Assembly: GCA_947588325.1 (NCBI GenBank)
Contig: CANPYH010000082.1
Location: 1-6,143, forward strand
DNA length: 6,143 bases
Direction: 5' to 3'
From: an uncultured Clostridia bacterium
GTDB taxonomy: Bacteria; Bacillota; Clostridia; Christensenellales; Pumilibacteraceae
Each line of letters begins with the position of its first letter. The first letter of the stretch is position 1. A program made the position numbers and the translations under genes. Below are positions 1 to 6,015 of the stretch, piece after piece. The notes beneath the pieces are model-generated. The model saw only the letters and a program-made list of their open reading frames with translations. It had not been told where the DNA came from and ran no database searches.

Positions 1-834
1 AAGGATGCCAAGGGCAGACTGCTCTGCGGCGCCGCAATAGGCGCGGGGGCGGACTGCCTCGACCGCGCGGGCGCGCTCATCAAAGCGGGCGTGGACATAC
101 TCGCGCTCGATTCCGCGCACGGGCATAACTCCAACGTGCTCGATGCCGTGGAAAAAATCAAGAACGCATTCCCCGACGTGCCCCTCATCGCGGGCAACGT
201 CGCTACCGCCGAAGCGACGGAGGCCCTCATTCGTCGGGGTGCCGACGTGGTTAAGGTGGGCATGGGACCGGGCTCTATATGCACGACGCGCATAGTCGCG
301 GGCATAGGCGTGCCGCAGATCACCGCAATCATGGATTGCAGCGAGGTAGCTGAGAAACTCGGCAAGACGACGATAGGCGACGGCGGTATCAAATACTCGG
401 GGGATATAACCAAGGCGATAGCGGCGGGAGCCAACGCCGTCATGCTCGGATCGCTCTTTGCGGGCACCGAGGAAAGCCCGGGCGAACTCGAGATATATCA
501 GGGCAGATCTTTCAAGGCTTATCGCGGTATGGGCAGCCTCGGCGCAATGCCTCTCGGCAGCAAGGACAGATATTTTCAGGGCGACGTCTCGACGACGACC
601 AAGCTCGTTCCCGAGGGCGTGGAAGGGCGCGTCCCTTTCCGCGGCGCACTTGCGGACATCATATACCAGCTTATCGGCGGACTTCGCAGCGGCATGGGCT
701 ACGTCGGACAGGCGACTATCGACGACCTTCGTCACAACGCCCGTTTCGTCAAGATCACGAGCGCGTCGCTTATCGAGAGCCACCCGCACGACATATCCAT
801 AACAAAAGAAGCGCCTAACTACTCGCCTAAATAA
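1..834 (+). CDS. guaB: IMP dehydrogenase, C-terminal part (5' end outside window)
   Basis: This enzyme oxidises IMP to XMP with NAD+, the committed cytosolic step to guanine nucleotides. The frame is open from base 1, giving 277 residues; full IMPDHs are about 480-500, so the N-terminal barrel strands and the CBS pair lie upstream. Seen in order: the substrate-loop region ending DSAHGHN (residues 36-42), the catalytic loop GPGSICTTR with the active-site Cys at residue 94 (codon 280-282), GDGGIKYSGD (IMP phosphate/ribose binding), YRGMGSLGAM, the flap with the Arg-Tyr pair in KDRYFQ (residues 190-191), PEGVEGRVPFRG, GGLRSGMGYVG, and a complete tail ending HDISITKEAPNYSPK. All key residues in this half are intact. 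The stop is TAA at 832-834; tilS starts 60 bases later with no terminator visible between them, so read-through is plausible. The family assignment is certain. Confidence 0.97.
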   Translation, partial: KDAKGRLLCGAAIGAGADCLDRAGALIKAGVDILALDSAHGHNSNVLDAVEKIKNAFPDVPLIAGNVATAEATEALIRRGADVVKVGMGPGSICTTRIVAGIGVPQITAIMDCSEVAEKLGKTTIGDGGIKYSGDITKAIAAGANAVMLGSLFAGTEESPGELEIYQGRSFKAYRGMGSLGAMPLGSKDRYFQGDVSTTTKLVPEGVEGRVPFRGALADIIYQLIGGLRSGMGYVGQATIDDLRHNARFVKITSASLIESHPHDISITKEAPNYSPK

Positions 835-894
835 TAAAGCGGGGGAGCGCAAATTAAGGGCTTAAATAAGCGCGTAAATCAAAGGCGACAGGCA

Positions 895-2181
895 ATGATT
901 AAGAAGGTCTCGGACATTCTCGGCAGGGAACTGCCGAAAGAGGGAAAGGTCGGCGTTGCCGTCAGCGGCGGCAGCGATTCTATGACTTTGCTCGATTGCA
1001 TTATCAGATACTCGCTTGTCGCGAAAGAGCGCGTCACCGTAATTAACGCGGAGCACGGCATTCGCGGAAAGGAATCGTTACGCGATTCCTTTTTCGTTAA
1101 GGATTACTGCGAGAAGCACGGACTTCGCCTCGCCTTCTTTTCGGCGGATATCCCCGCAAGAGCGCGGGAGAGCGGCAGAAGCCTCGAGACCGAAGCCCGC
1201 ATTTTCCGCAAGGAGATATTCGATCGGATGATAGGCAGCGGGGAAGTGTCGGCTGTGCTGCTTGCGCACAATATGTGCGACCGCACGGAGTCGGTGCTTA
1301 TGCACATTTTCCGCGGGAGCGGGCTGAAAGGACTGATCGGCATGACGGCGCGGGACGGTTATATAATCCGTCCGCTTATCGACTGCGACAAGACGGAGAT
1401 AATGGAGTATATCCGCGAAAACTCCGTTCCCTACGTCGAGGACTCGACCAACGCCGACGACACATACTCCCGCAACTTCCTCCGCCTCCGCATACTCCCG
1501 CTCCTTCGCGAGAGGTATAACGGGCTGGACCGCGCAATAGCCAATCTCTCGACAGCGGCGGCGCTCGCTCTCGGAGAAAGCGGGGTGGAAAAAGATGGCG
1601 ACTCGGCTGTGGTGCCCCTCGGCAAGCTCACGGGCGACTCGGTAATAGCCGCTTTCGGGTGCGCGGGACTGTGCGTGGACTATGAGAAGAAGCATATCGA
1701 CGCCGTCATCGCGCTGGGCGATAAGAATGCGGGCGCTGGCGTGGATTTACCGCACGGCTACCGCGCGGAGAGGGAGAGCGGCGGCGTTCGCATATTCCGC
1801 AAAACCGAACGGACGGAGGGAGAGAGGCCGTTTACGCTCGGCGAGAGCGAGGTAGGAGGGGCGACGGTGACCGTCACGCAGGTGCCACCGACGGCGAATA
1901 AGCGGGATACCGTGCTCGACGCGGATAAACTCCCGAGCGGCGCGGTTATAAGGACGAGAAGGAGAGGGGACGTATTCACGCCGTACGGCGGCGGGAGCAA
2001 GTCGCTCTCCGACTGGCTGATAGACAAAAAGATACCGAGATACAAGCGGGACAGACTGCTGTATGTGGCGGCGGGCGGCGAAGTATACGCGGTAATAGGC
2101 GTTTGCACGGGCGAGAAAGTCAAGGTGGACGAGGGAACGAAGAACGCCGTGCGGATCATGGCGGAAGAGCGGAGGGAATAA
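895..2181 (+). CDS. tilS: tRNA(Ile)-lysidine synthetase
   Basis: TilS ligates lysine to C34 of the CAU-anticodon tRNA-Ile2, so that it reads AUA as isoleucine rather than AUG; it is normally essential. The 428 residues show the N-type ATP-pyrophosphatase P-loop SGGSDSM (24-30), NAEHGIRGKES (51-61), AHNMCDRTES followed by RGSGLKGLIGM (124-150), RPLIDCDKTEIMEYI (159-173), and DSTNADDTYSRNFLRLRILP (183-202). The C-terminal TilS domain is recognisable at IRTRRRGDVFTPYGGG to about residue 400. Length and domain order fit a full-length enzyme. In the AHxxDDQxET motif the first Asp is Cys and Gln is Arg, a mild divergence. The ATG at 895 places the P-loop at the usual distance from the N terminus; the upstream AAAGGCGACAGG is only a weak ribosome binding site. 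It shares one base with the next gene, indicating cotranscription. Confidence 0.95.
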   Translation: MIKKVSDILGRELPKEGKVGVAVSGGSDSMTLLDCIIRYSLVAKERVTVINAEHGIRGKESLRDSFFVKDYCEKHGLRLAFFSADIPARARESGRSLETEARIFRKEIFDRMIGSGEVSAVLLAHNMCDRTESVLMHIFRGSGLKGLIGMTARDGYIIRPLIDCDKTEIMEYIRENSVPYVEDSTNADDTYSRNFLRLRILPLLRERYNGLDRAIANLSTAAALALGESGVEKDGDSAVVPLGKLTGDSVIAAFGCAGLCVDYEKKHIDAVIALGDKNAGAGVDLPHGYRAERESGGVRIFRKTERTEGERPFTLGESEVGGATVTVTQVPPTANKRDTVLDADKLPSGAVIRTRRRGDVFTPYGGGSKSLSDWLIDKKIPRYKRDRLLYVAAGGEVYAVIGVCTGEKVKVDEGTKNAVRIMAEERRE

Positions 2182-2183
2182 TG
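2171..2183 (+). promoter_or_regulatory. Ribosome binding site and TAATG junction fixing the trmN6 start
   Basis: GGAGGG (2171-2176) lies inside the last codons of tilS, four bases before ATG 2181. The tilS stop TAA (2179-2181) and this ATG share one A. The reading frame is open further upstream to 2103, but that extension only reads tilS coding sequence out of frame, so 2181 is the better start. The arrangement suggests termination-reinitiation coupling of tilS and the methyltransferase (inference). Confidence 0.85.
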
Positions 2184-2864
2184 GAGACGATATCCGATCT
2201 CGGAACGCACGGTTTGAAGTTCATACAGGACGACCGCTTTTTCCCCTTCGGCACGGACGGTGTGGAGCTTGCCAACTTCGTCAGCGGCGGCGTAAAGGAC
2301 AGGGCGATCGACCTCGGCTGCGGAACGGGCATAGTTCCCGTGCTGGCGTCTGGAAAGAAGGGCATACCCTTTGTCGCGGTGGAACTGCAAAAGGATATTG
2401 CCGAGCTTGCAAGGCGCAACGCCGAGCTTAACGGACTGCCGATAGAGGTGCTTAACATGCGCGTGCAGGACTTGCGGAGCAGGTTCGCGGCGGGCAGTTT
2501 CGGAATAGTGACGTGTAACCCGCCGTACAGAAGGGCGGGGAGCGGTGCGGAAACGGCGAGCGAGATTGTGCGGATAGCGCGGCACGAAGTGGAAATGACG
2601 CTTGCGGACGCGCTGGACGCGGCGGCGTATCTCCTGCCAAGCGGCGGCAGACTGTTTATGGTCCATATAACCGAGCGGCTGGACGAGGTAATAACGGAGG
2701 CGACGGCGCGGCGGCTTACCCCAAAAGTGTTGCAGGTGCTTCGCCCGAGCACGAAGAAACCGCATATATTCCTGATTAAGTGCGTAAAGGACGGCAAGCA
2801 GGGACTCGAAGTCCTGCCCGAGCGCGACGTATTGGGCAGTACGGGGCTGGATTACCCCGATTAA
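2181..2864 (+). CDS. trmN6: TrmN6/YfiC-family adenine-N6 tRNA methyltransferase
   Basis: This is a SAM-dependent class I methyltransferase of the YfiC/YabB type; the characterised E. coli member makes m6A at A37 of tRNA1(Val). The 227-residue protein begins METISDLG and has FPFGTDGVELANF (21-33), motif I AIDLGCGTGIVPVLA (42-56), the acidic end of strand 2 (VAVELQ, 65-70), and the amino-methyltransferase motif NPPY (113-116) expected for an exocyclic-amine target. ARHEVEMTLADALDAAAYLL (133-152) and the late PSTKKPHIFLIKCVKDG segment are typical of the family. It lies between tilS and rsmI; in many Bacillota the homologue sits directly before rsmI, which supports the call. The exact tRNA substrate cannot be read from sequence, and other small N6-adenine RNA methyltransferases of this fold remain possible. 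The start is set by a good ribosome binding site. Confidence 0.87.
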   Translation: METISDLGTHGLKFIQDDRFFPFGTDGVELANFVSGGVKDRAIDLGCGTGIVPVLASGKKGIPFVAVELQKDIAELARRNAELNGLPIEVLNMRVQDLRSRFAAGSFGIVTCNPPYRRAGSGAETASEIVRIARHEVEMTLADALDAAAYLLPSGGRLFMVHITERLDEVITEATARRLTPKVLQVLRPSTKKPHIFLIKCVKDGKQGLEVLPERDVLGSTGLDYPD

Positions 2865-2874
2865 GCGATAAAAT

Positions 2875-2891
2875 TCCGCTCTTGGAGCGGG
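2875..2891 (+). other. Short GC-rich hairpin between trmN6 and rsmI
   Basis: CCGCTC (2876-2881) and GAGCGG (2885-2890) form a perfect 6-bp stem with a TTG loop, plus a possible T-G pair outside. It lies 11 bases after the trmN6 stop and about 20 bases before the rsmI ATG. No T tract follows, so it is not a standard intrinsic terminator; a processing or mRNA-stability role is possible. Confidence 0.4.
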
Positions 2892-2911
2892 CTGATATAA
2901 AGCGACAGATT

Positions 2912-3718
2912 ATGTTAAGTATAGTAGTAACGCCGATTGGCAATCTTTCGGACATAACGTACCGCGCGGTGGAGACGCTTAAAAGCGCCGATCTCATTTT
3001 GTGCGAGGATACCCGTCACTCGGCGGTGCTTTTTGCGCGGTATGGGATAACCGCACCCACGCGGGCATACGAAAAGTTCAGCGAGAGCAAGCAGGTGGAG
3101 AAAATAGCGGATATGCTTGCGGAGGGGAAGAATATAGCCCTCGTGTCCGACGCGGGCACCCCCGTTATATCCGACCCGGGCAACGCGCTGGTTAAGTGCC
3201 TGAAAGCCCGCGGTCTGGAATACACCGTCGTCGGGAGCGGGTGCGCGGCTATAAGCGCGCTGGTGCTTTCGGGCTTCGACGCCTCCTCATTTTGCTTCGT
3301 CGGGTTCCTGCCCGAAAAGGACGCCGATCGCAAGCGGCTTATCGGGCGGTTCGCGTCCCTCCGCTCCACCCTCATTTTCTACATAGCCCCGCACGACGTG
3401 CAAAAAGACGTGGCATTTTTGGGCGAAACGCTCGGGGAGAGAAAGGCCTGCCTTGTCCGCGAGATATCCAAGATATACGAGGATAAAATCGACTTCCTTT
3501 TGCCGAATATTCCCGAGAGCGCGACGCTTAAAGGGGAGATGGTGCTGGTCGTCGAGGGGGCGGTGGAGAGCGAAGCGCTTAACAAGCTGACCGTTCGCGA
3601 GCACTTCGAGAAGTATATATCCGACGGGCTGGACGAGAAGGACGCCATGAAGGCGGTGGCGCGGGATCGCGGCGTGCATAAGAGCGAAATATACGCCGAA
3701 ATAAAGAAACGCAATTGA
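2912..3718 (+). CDS. rsmI: 16S rRNA (cytidine-1402-2'-O)-methyltransferase
   Basis: RsmI 2'-O-methylates C1402 in the decoding centre of 16S rRNA; together with RsmH, which methylates the same base at N4, it tunes P-site fidelity. The 268-residue protein has the tetrapyrrole-methylase fold: VVTPIGNLSDITYRAVETL (5-23), ILCEDTRHS (29-37), SDAGTPVISDPG (79-90), SGFD..CFVGFLPEK (120-136), CLVREISKIYE (180-190), and GEMVLVVEG (208-216). A short C-terminal helical domain runs from about 225 to 268. ATG 2912 aligns with the family N terminus; the frame stays open upstream to 2780, but that part overlaps trmN6 and carries no family similarity. The ribosome binding site is weak. Two usually conserved spots differ: the PGPSA-like turn is GSGCA (108-112), and the usual YExPHR is YIAPHD (157-162). 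Its TGA stop lies inside the -35 box of the next promoter. Confidence 0.93.
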   Translation: MLSIVVTPIGNLSDITYRAVETLKSADLILCEDTRHSAVLFARYGITAPTRAYEKFSESKQVEKIADMLAEGKNIALVSDAGTPVISDPGNALVKCLKARGLEYTVVGSGCAAISALVLSGFDASSFCFVGFLPEKDADRKRLIGRFASLRSTLIFYIAPHDVQKDVAFLGETLGERKACLVREISKIYEDKIDFLLPNIPESATLKGEMVLVVEGAVESEALNKLTVREHFEKYISDGLDEKDAMKAVARDRGVHKSEIYAEIKKRN

Positions 3719-3742
3719 CAGACAGGGGAATGTGTGTTACAA
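3715..3742. promoter_or_regulatory. Imperfect inverted repeat overlapping the promoter; candidate TetR operator
   Basis: The left arm TTGACAGACA (3715-3724) and right arm TGTGTGTTACAA (3731-3742) match as inverted copies apart from one mismatch and a two-base insertion, around a GGGGAA centre. The arms cover the -35 and most of the -10. TetR-family proteins bind such palindromes and often repress their own gene, so autoregulation is plausible. The symmetry is imperfect and could be chance. Confidence 0.35.
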
Positions 3743-3743
3743 T
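3715..3743 (+). promoter_or_regulatory. Strong vegetative sigma promoter for tetR-dnaA, predicted leaderless
   Basis: A perfect -35 TTGACA (3715-3720), a 17-base spacer and -10 TACAAT (3738-3743) preceded by an extended TG motif (3735-3736) make a near-ideal housekeeping promoter. The -35 contains the rsmI stop codon TGA. Counting seven bases from the end of the -10 puts +1 at about 3749-3751, which is the ATG of the regulator gene. The sequence directly shows the boxes; the start site is inferred. Confidence 0.82.
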
Positions 3744-3748
3744 AAACC

Positions 3749-4333
3749 ATGCAGACCAAGAAGAGGGAAATCGAGAATAAAATCAAGGAAGTAGCGAAGA
3801 GGGAATTTCTGCAATTCGGCTATAAGGGCAGCAGCGTATACCGCATAGCCAACGGCGCGGACGTTCCCATCGGCAACCTTTACAGGTACTTCGCGAGCAA
3901 AAAGGCTTTGCTCGACGCCGTGGTTAAGGAAGCCTACGACTTCATTCCGACCTTCATCGCCGACCTTGCGGGCACGGCAACTCTTCGCGCAATGCCGCTG
4001 GAAGAGTTTTCGCTGTTTATTGCCAAAGAGCTGTACCGCGTATTCTGGCGGAGCAGGGAGGAACTTAACATTCTCTTCTATAAGTGTCAGGGCACGGAAT
4101 ACGAGAACTTTCGTCACGCCGTCGGCGGGCGCATACTCCACATAATAGTCGTGCGCAACTTCGGCAGCGAAAAGGTCTCCGATTCCGAGTTGATACTCGC
4201 CAAAGTGGTGGCTAACGGCTATCTCGAGGGTATACTCGAAGTGCTCAGCACCGATTGGGACGAGCGGAAATTTACCGAACTTATCCAGAAGATAACCCTG
4301 TTTTTCTTCAAGGAATTCAAGTCGAGAGGATAA
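3749..4333 (+). CDS. TetR/AcrR-family transcriptional regulator
   Basis: This is a 194-residue one-component regulator: an N-terminal DNA-binding helix-turn-helix domain and a C-terminal ligand/dimerisation domain. Residues 5-66 fit the TetR_N pattern: KREIENKIKEVAKREFLQFGYKG leads into helix 2, then SSVYRIANGADVPIGNLYRYFASKKALL (28-55) contains the recognition helix and the diagnostic LYRYFxSKxxLL. The helical C-terminal half (about 70-190) has no motif I can tie to a ligand. The ATG at 3749 is the only possible start: an in-frame TAA lies at 3743-3745, and the next start-type codons would remove the DNA-binding domain. No ribosome binding site can fit, because the promoter -10 ends six bases before the ATG, so a leaderless transcript is predicted. 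dnaA follows after four bases, suggesting a bicistronic unit. Targets and effector are unknown. Confidence 0.92.
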   Translation: MQTKKREIENKIKEVAKREFLQFGYKGSSVYRIANGADVPIGNLYRYFASKKALLDAVVKEAYDFIPTFIADLAGTATLRAMPLEEFSLFIAKELYRVFWRSREELNILFYKCQGTEYENFRHAVGGRILHIIVVRNFGSEKVSDSELILAKVVANGYLEGILEVLSTDWDERKFTELIQKITLFFFKEFKSRG

Positions 4334-4340
4334 TCTTATG
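4324..4340 (+). promoter_or_regulatory. dnaA ribosome binding site within the end of tetR
   Basis: GAGAGGA (4324-4330) abuts the tetR stop codon TAA (4331-4333), with seven bases to the dnaA ATG (4338). This conventional Shine-Dalgarno contrasts with the apparently leaderless first cistron. I saw no convincing separate promoter in the 3' part of tetR, so dnaA is expected to depend on the promoter at 3715-3743. Confidence 0.8.
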
Positions 4341-5681
4341 AAAAGCGCAAGTGAAATATGGGAGGACATGAAGACGGAACTCCAGACGGAGGTTAACACC
4401 GTTACTTTCGATGTCTGGATAAATACGCTCAGACCCTACGTCGTGGACGACGGGAGGCTCATTCTCGTTGCGGCAAACGCCGAGCACGTCAACAAGGTCA
4501 GGTCGGGGCATATGATCACGCTTAAACTCGTGGCGCAGAAGGTTGCGCCCTATCTTCGCGACATAATCATTATCGAAGAGGGTGATAAAGATCTGTACGG
4601 AGAGGGCGAGCGCGTCGATACCTCTCCCAAGCCCGAGACGAGTTACGCCGTCGGCACGCCCATTAACCCCAAGTATAACTTCGAGGAGTTCGTCGTGGGC
4701 AAGTGCAACGAGTTCACGGTAGCGGCGGCACATGCGGTAAGCGAGGCGCCGGGGGAGAAGTTCAATCCCCTCTTCATATACGGCGGAGTAGGTCTCGGAA
4801 AGACGCATATTATGCACGCTATCGGCAACTCCATATTCATTTCCGCGCCCGAAAAGAAGGTTATTTACGTATCGTCGGAGAAGTTCTTGAACGACTTCAT
4901 AAACTCCATAAGCGCAGGTAAGGACGCGCAGACCTCTTTCCGCGACAGGTACCGCAGCGCCGACGTGCTGATGATAGACGATATACAATTCATATCGGGC
5001 AAGGAGCGCACGCAGGAGGAGCTTTTCCACACCTTTAACGACCTGCATAACGAGGGCAAACAGCTCGTTTTCACATCCGACCGTCCGCCCGCCGAGATAC
5101 CCGATCTCGAGGACAGGCTTCGCAGTCGGTTCGAGTGGGGACTTATAACGGATATCCAGCCCCCCGACATAGAGACGAGAATAGCCATACTTAACAAAAA
5201 GGCGCAACGCCTCCGCGTCAATATCCCCATCGAAGTATTGACTTTCATGGCGGAGAAGATAGAGAATAATATCCGCGAAATGGAGAGCCTGCTTAACAAA
5301 GTGGTGTTCCTCTCCGCGTTAAGCAACCGCCCGCCCTCAATCGACCTCGTCCGCGATACGCTCAAAGACTACCGCAACGTCACCGACGAAAAGATCAGTC
5401 CCGACGCGATTATCGACTGCGTGTGCAGATATTACGGGCTGACCAAGGACGAACTGCTCGGCAAAAAGAAGAATAAAGAGATAGTCGAGCCTCGCCAGCT
5501 CTGTATGTATCTCATGGCGGACCTTACCAATATGCCCCTCGAAACCGTCGGCAATCTCTGCGGCGGTCGCGACCACACCACCGTAATTCACGCCCGCGAC
5601 AAGATCGAGCGTCTTATGCCGACTTCGGAAAGGATTAGGGTGGCGATAGAGGATATCAAAAGCATGGTCTATAAAAAGTAG
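4338..5681 (+). CDS. dnaA: Chromosomal replication initiator DnaA
   Basis: DnaA is the AAA+ ATPase that binds DnaA boxes, melts oriC and helps load the replicative helicase. At 447 residues it is full length. Domain I is 1 to about 80 (IWEDMKTEL.., FDVWINTLRP); domain II is a short linker, about 81-108. Domain III begins near NPKYNFEEFVVGKCNEF (110-126), with Walker A GGVGLGKTH (149-157), Walker B LMIDDIQF (211-218), sensor 1 VFTSDRPP (244-251), the box VII arginine-finger segment DRLRSRFEWGL (259-269) and sensor 2 NIREMES (311-317). Domain IV ends with the DNA-binding signature GGRDHTTVIHA (409-419). All nucleotide and box-binding motifs are intact. It lies four bases after a TetR gene. The next 380 bases hold no dnaN, and the following gene encodes an ABC ATPase, so the classical dnaA-dnaN order is absent. 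Eighteen of its 40 Ile codons are ATA by hand count. Confidence 0.98.
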   Translation: MKSASEIWEDMKTELQTEVNTVTFDVWINTLRPYVVDDGRLILVAANAEHVNKVRSGHMITLKLVAQKVAPYLRDIIIIEEGDKDLYGEGERVDTSPKPETSYAVGTPINPKYNFEEFVVGKCNEFTVAAAHAVSEAPGEKFNPLFIYGGVGLGKTHIMHAIGNSIFISAPEKKVIYVSSEKFLNDFINSISAGKDAQTSFRDRYRSADVLMIDDIQFISGKERTQEELFHTFNDLHNEGKQLVFTSDRPPAEIPDLEDRLRSRFEWGLITDIQPPDIETRIAILNKKAQRLRVNIPIEVLTFMAEKIENNIREMESLLNKVVFLSALSNRPPSIDLVRDTLKDYRNVTDEKISPDAIIDCVCRYYGLTKDELLGKKKNKEIVEPRQLCMYLMADLTNMPLETVGNLCGGRDHTTVIHARDKIERLMPTSERIRVAIEDIKSMVYKK

Positions 5682-5692
5682 GTTTTACAATC

Positions 5693-5818
5693 GGAAGGCA
5701 CATAGCACCGTTGATGGACGCGAACCGAGAACATTTCGACACAGTCATTTACGGTTTTAGTAAACTCCTGTGTCGAAATAACCTCTCTCGCGCCCCTGAA
5801 CGGTACTCTGTGCCTTCC
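5693..5818. repeat. 126-base nested inverted repeat (structured RNA or MITE-like element)
   Basis: Starting 12 bases after dnaA, the ends GGAAGGCACA (5693-5702) and TGTGCCTTCC (5809-5818) are perfect inverted copies. Pairing continues inward with two mismatches to 5712/5799. After an internal loop, 5716-5723 pairs with 5788-5795 with one mismatch; then 5727-5730 pairs with 5784-5787, leaving a three-base bulge. A perfect 12-bp stem follows (5733-5744 with 5768-5779, core TTTCGACACAG), then TTTAC/GTAAA (5748-5752 with 5760-5764) closing a seven-base loop. About 46 base pairs are possible. I see no target-site duplication and no protein-coding potential. It could be a dispersed palindromic element, a non-coding RNA, or part of the dnaA 3' UTR. 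I do not recognise the family. Confidence 0.75.
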
Positions 5819-5855
5819 ACTGTTCCCAGCTTGGAAGAAGACGATTTAATGTAAC

Positions 5856-5884
5856 AAGCACTCTTTCGAGTAAAGGGTGCTTTT
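5856..5884 (+). terminator. Intrinsic terminator downstream of dnaA
   Basis: AAGCACTCTTT (5856-5866) and AAAGGGTGCTT (5872-5882) form an 11-bp stem with one T-G pair and a CGAGT loop, followed by TTTT (5881-5884) then GCATT. The T tract is short but the stem is strong. It would end the tetR-dnaA transcript, including the preceding inverted repeat, or a separate small RNA from 5693 onward. Confidence 0.75.
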
Positions 5885-5986
5885 GCATTGTCGTGTTGGT
5901 ATAACGAAAAGTGATTGCTTGTCCAAAAGTCGGGCACTGTTATATAAATTCCTTTTACAATTTTGCATATTTTTTCCCAAAGGGTA

Positions 5987-6015
5987 TTGCATTTTTGAGT
6001 GAGCTATTGTATACT
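5987..6015 (+). promoter_or_regulatory. Candidate promoter for the ABC transporter gene
   Basis: TTGCAT (5987-5992) and TATACT (6010-6015) are separated by 17 bases. The -10 matches five of six consensus positions; the -35 matches only the TTG. Transcription would start near 6022, giving a leader of about 44 bases that includes the G10 tract. A second TATACT (6021-6026) could serve alternatively but has no -35 at good spacing. Confidence 0.4.

Noticed and set aside
851..866. AT-rich symmetry TTAAGGGCTTAA between guaB and tilS
   Set aside because: The loop would be too small for a stable hairpin and no T tract follows, so it is not a terminator.
2103..2180. N-terminal extension of the trmN6 frame
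   Set aside because: It reads tilS coding sequence out of frame. The strong GGAGGG before ATG 2181 and the family N terminus favour the shorter protein.
1758..2765. 335-codon minus-strand open frame opposite tilS and trmN6
   Set aside because: It lies opposite two well-supported genes, is rich in Arg and Ser as expected from antisense of GC-rich coding sequence, and shows no family motif.
2780..2911. N-terminal extension of the rsmI frame
   Set aside because: It overlaps the 3' end of trmN6, is Arg-rich and low in similarity to the family; ATG 2912 gives the expected start MLSIVVTPIGNL.
4190..4283. Possible internal dnaA promoters in tetR (TTGATA at 4190, TTGGGA at 4255)
   Set aside because: Neither has a recognisable -10 box at 16-18 bases.
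4281..4289. TTATCCAGA, one mismatch from a DnaA box, about 50 bases before dnaA
   Set aside because: About one such single-mismatch 9-mer is expected by chance in a window this size, it is inside tetR coding sequence, and no second box lies nearby.
4317..5207. 296-codon minus-strand open frame opposite dnaA
   Set aside because: dnaA on the plus strand is unambiguous; the antisense frame has no domain pattern.
5749..5937. 62-codon open frame on the minus strand after dnaA
   Set aside because: It runs through half of the inverted repeat and the terminator hairpin, has no recognisable motif, and its composition looks like translated palindrome sequence.
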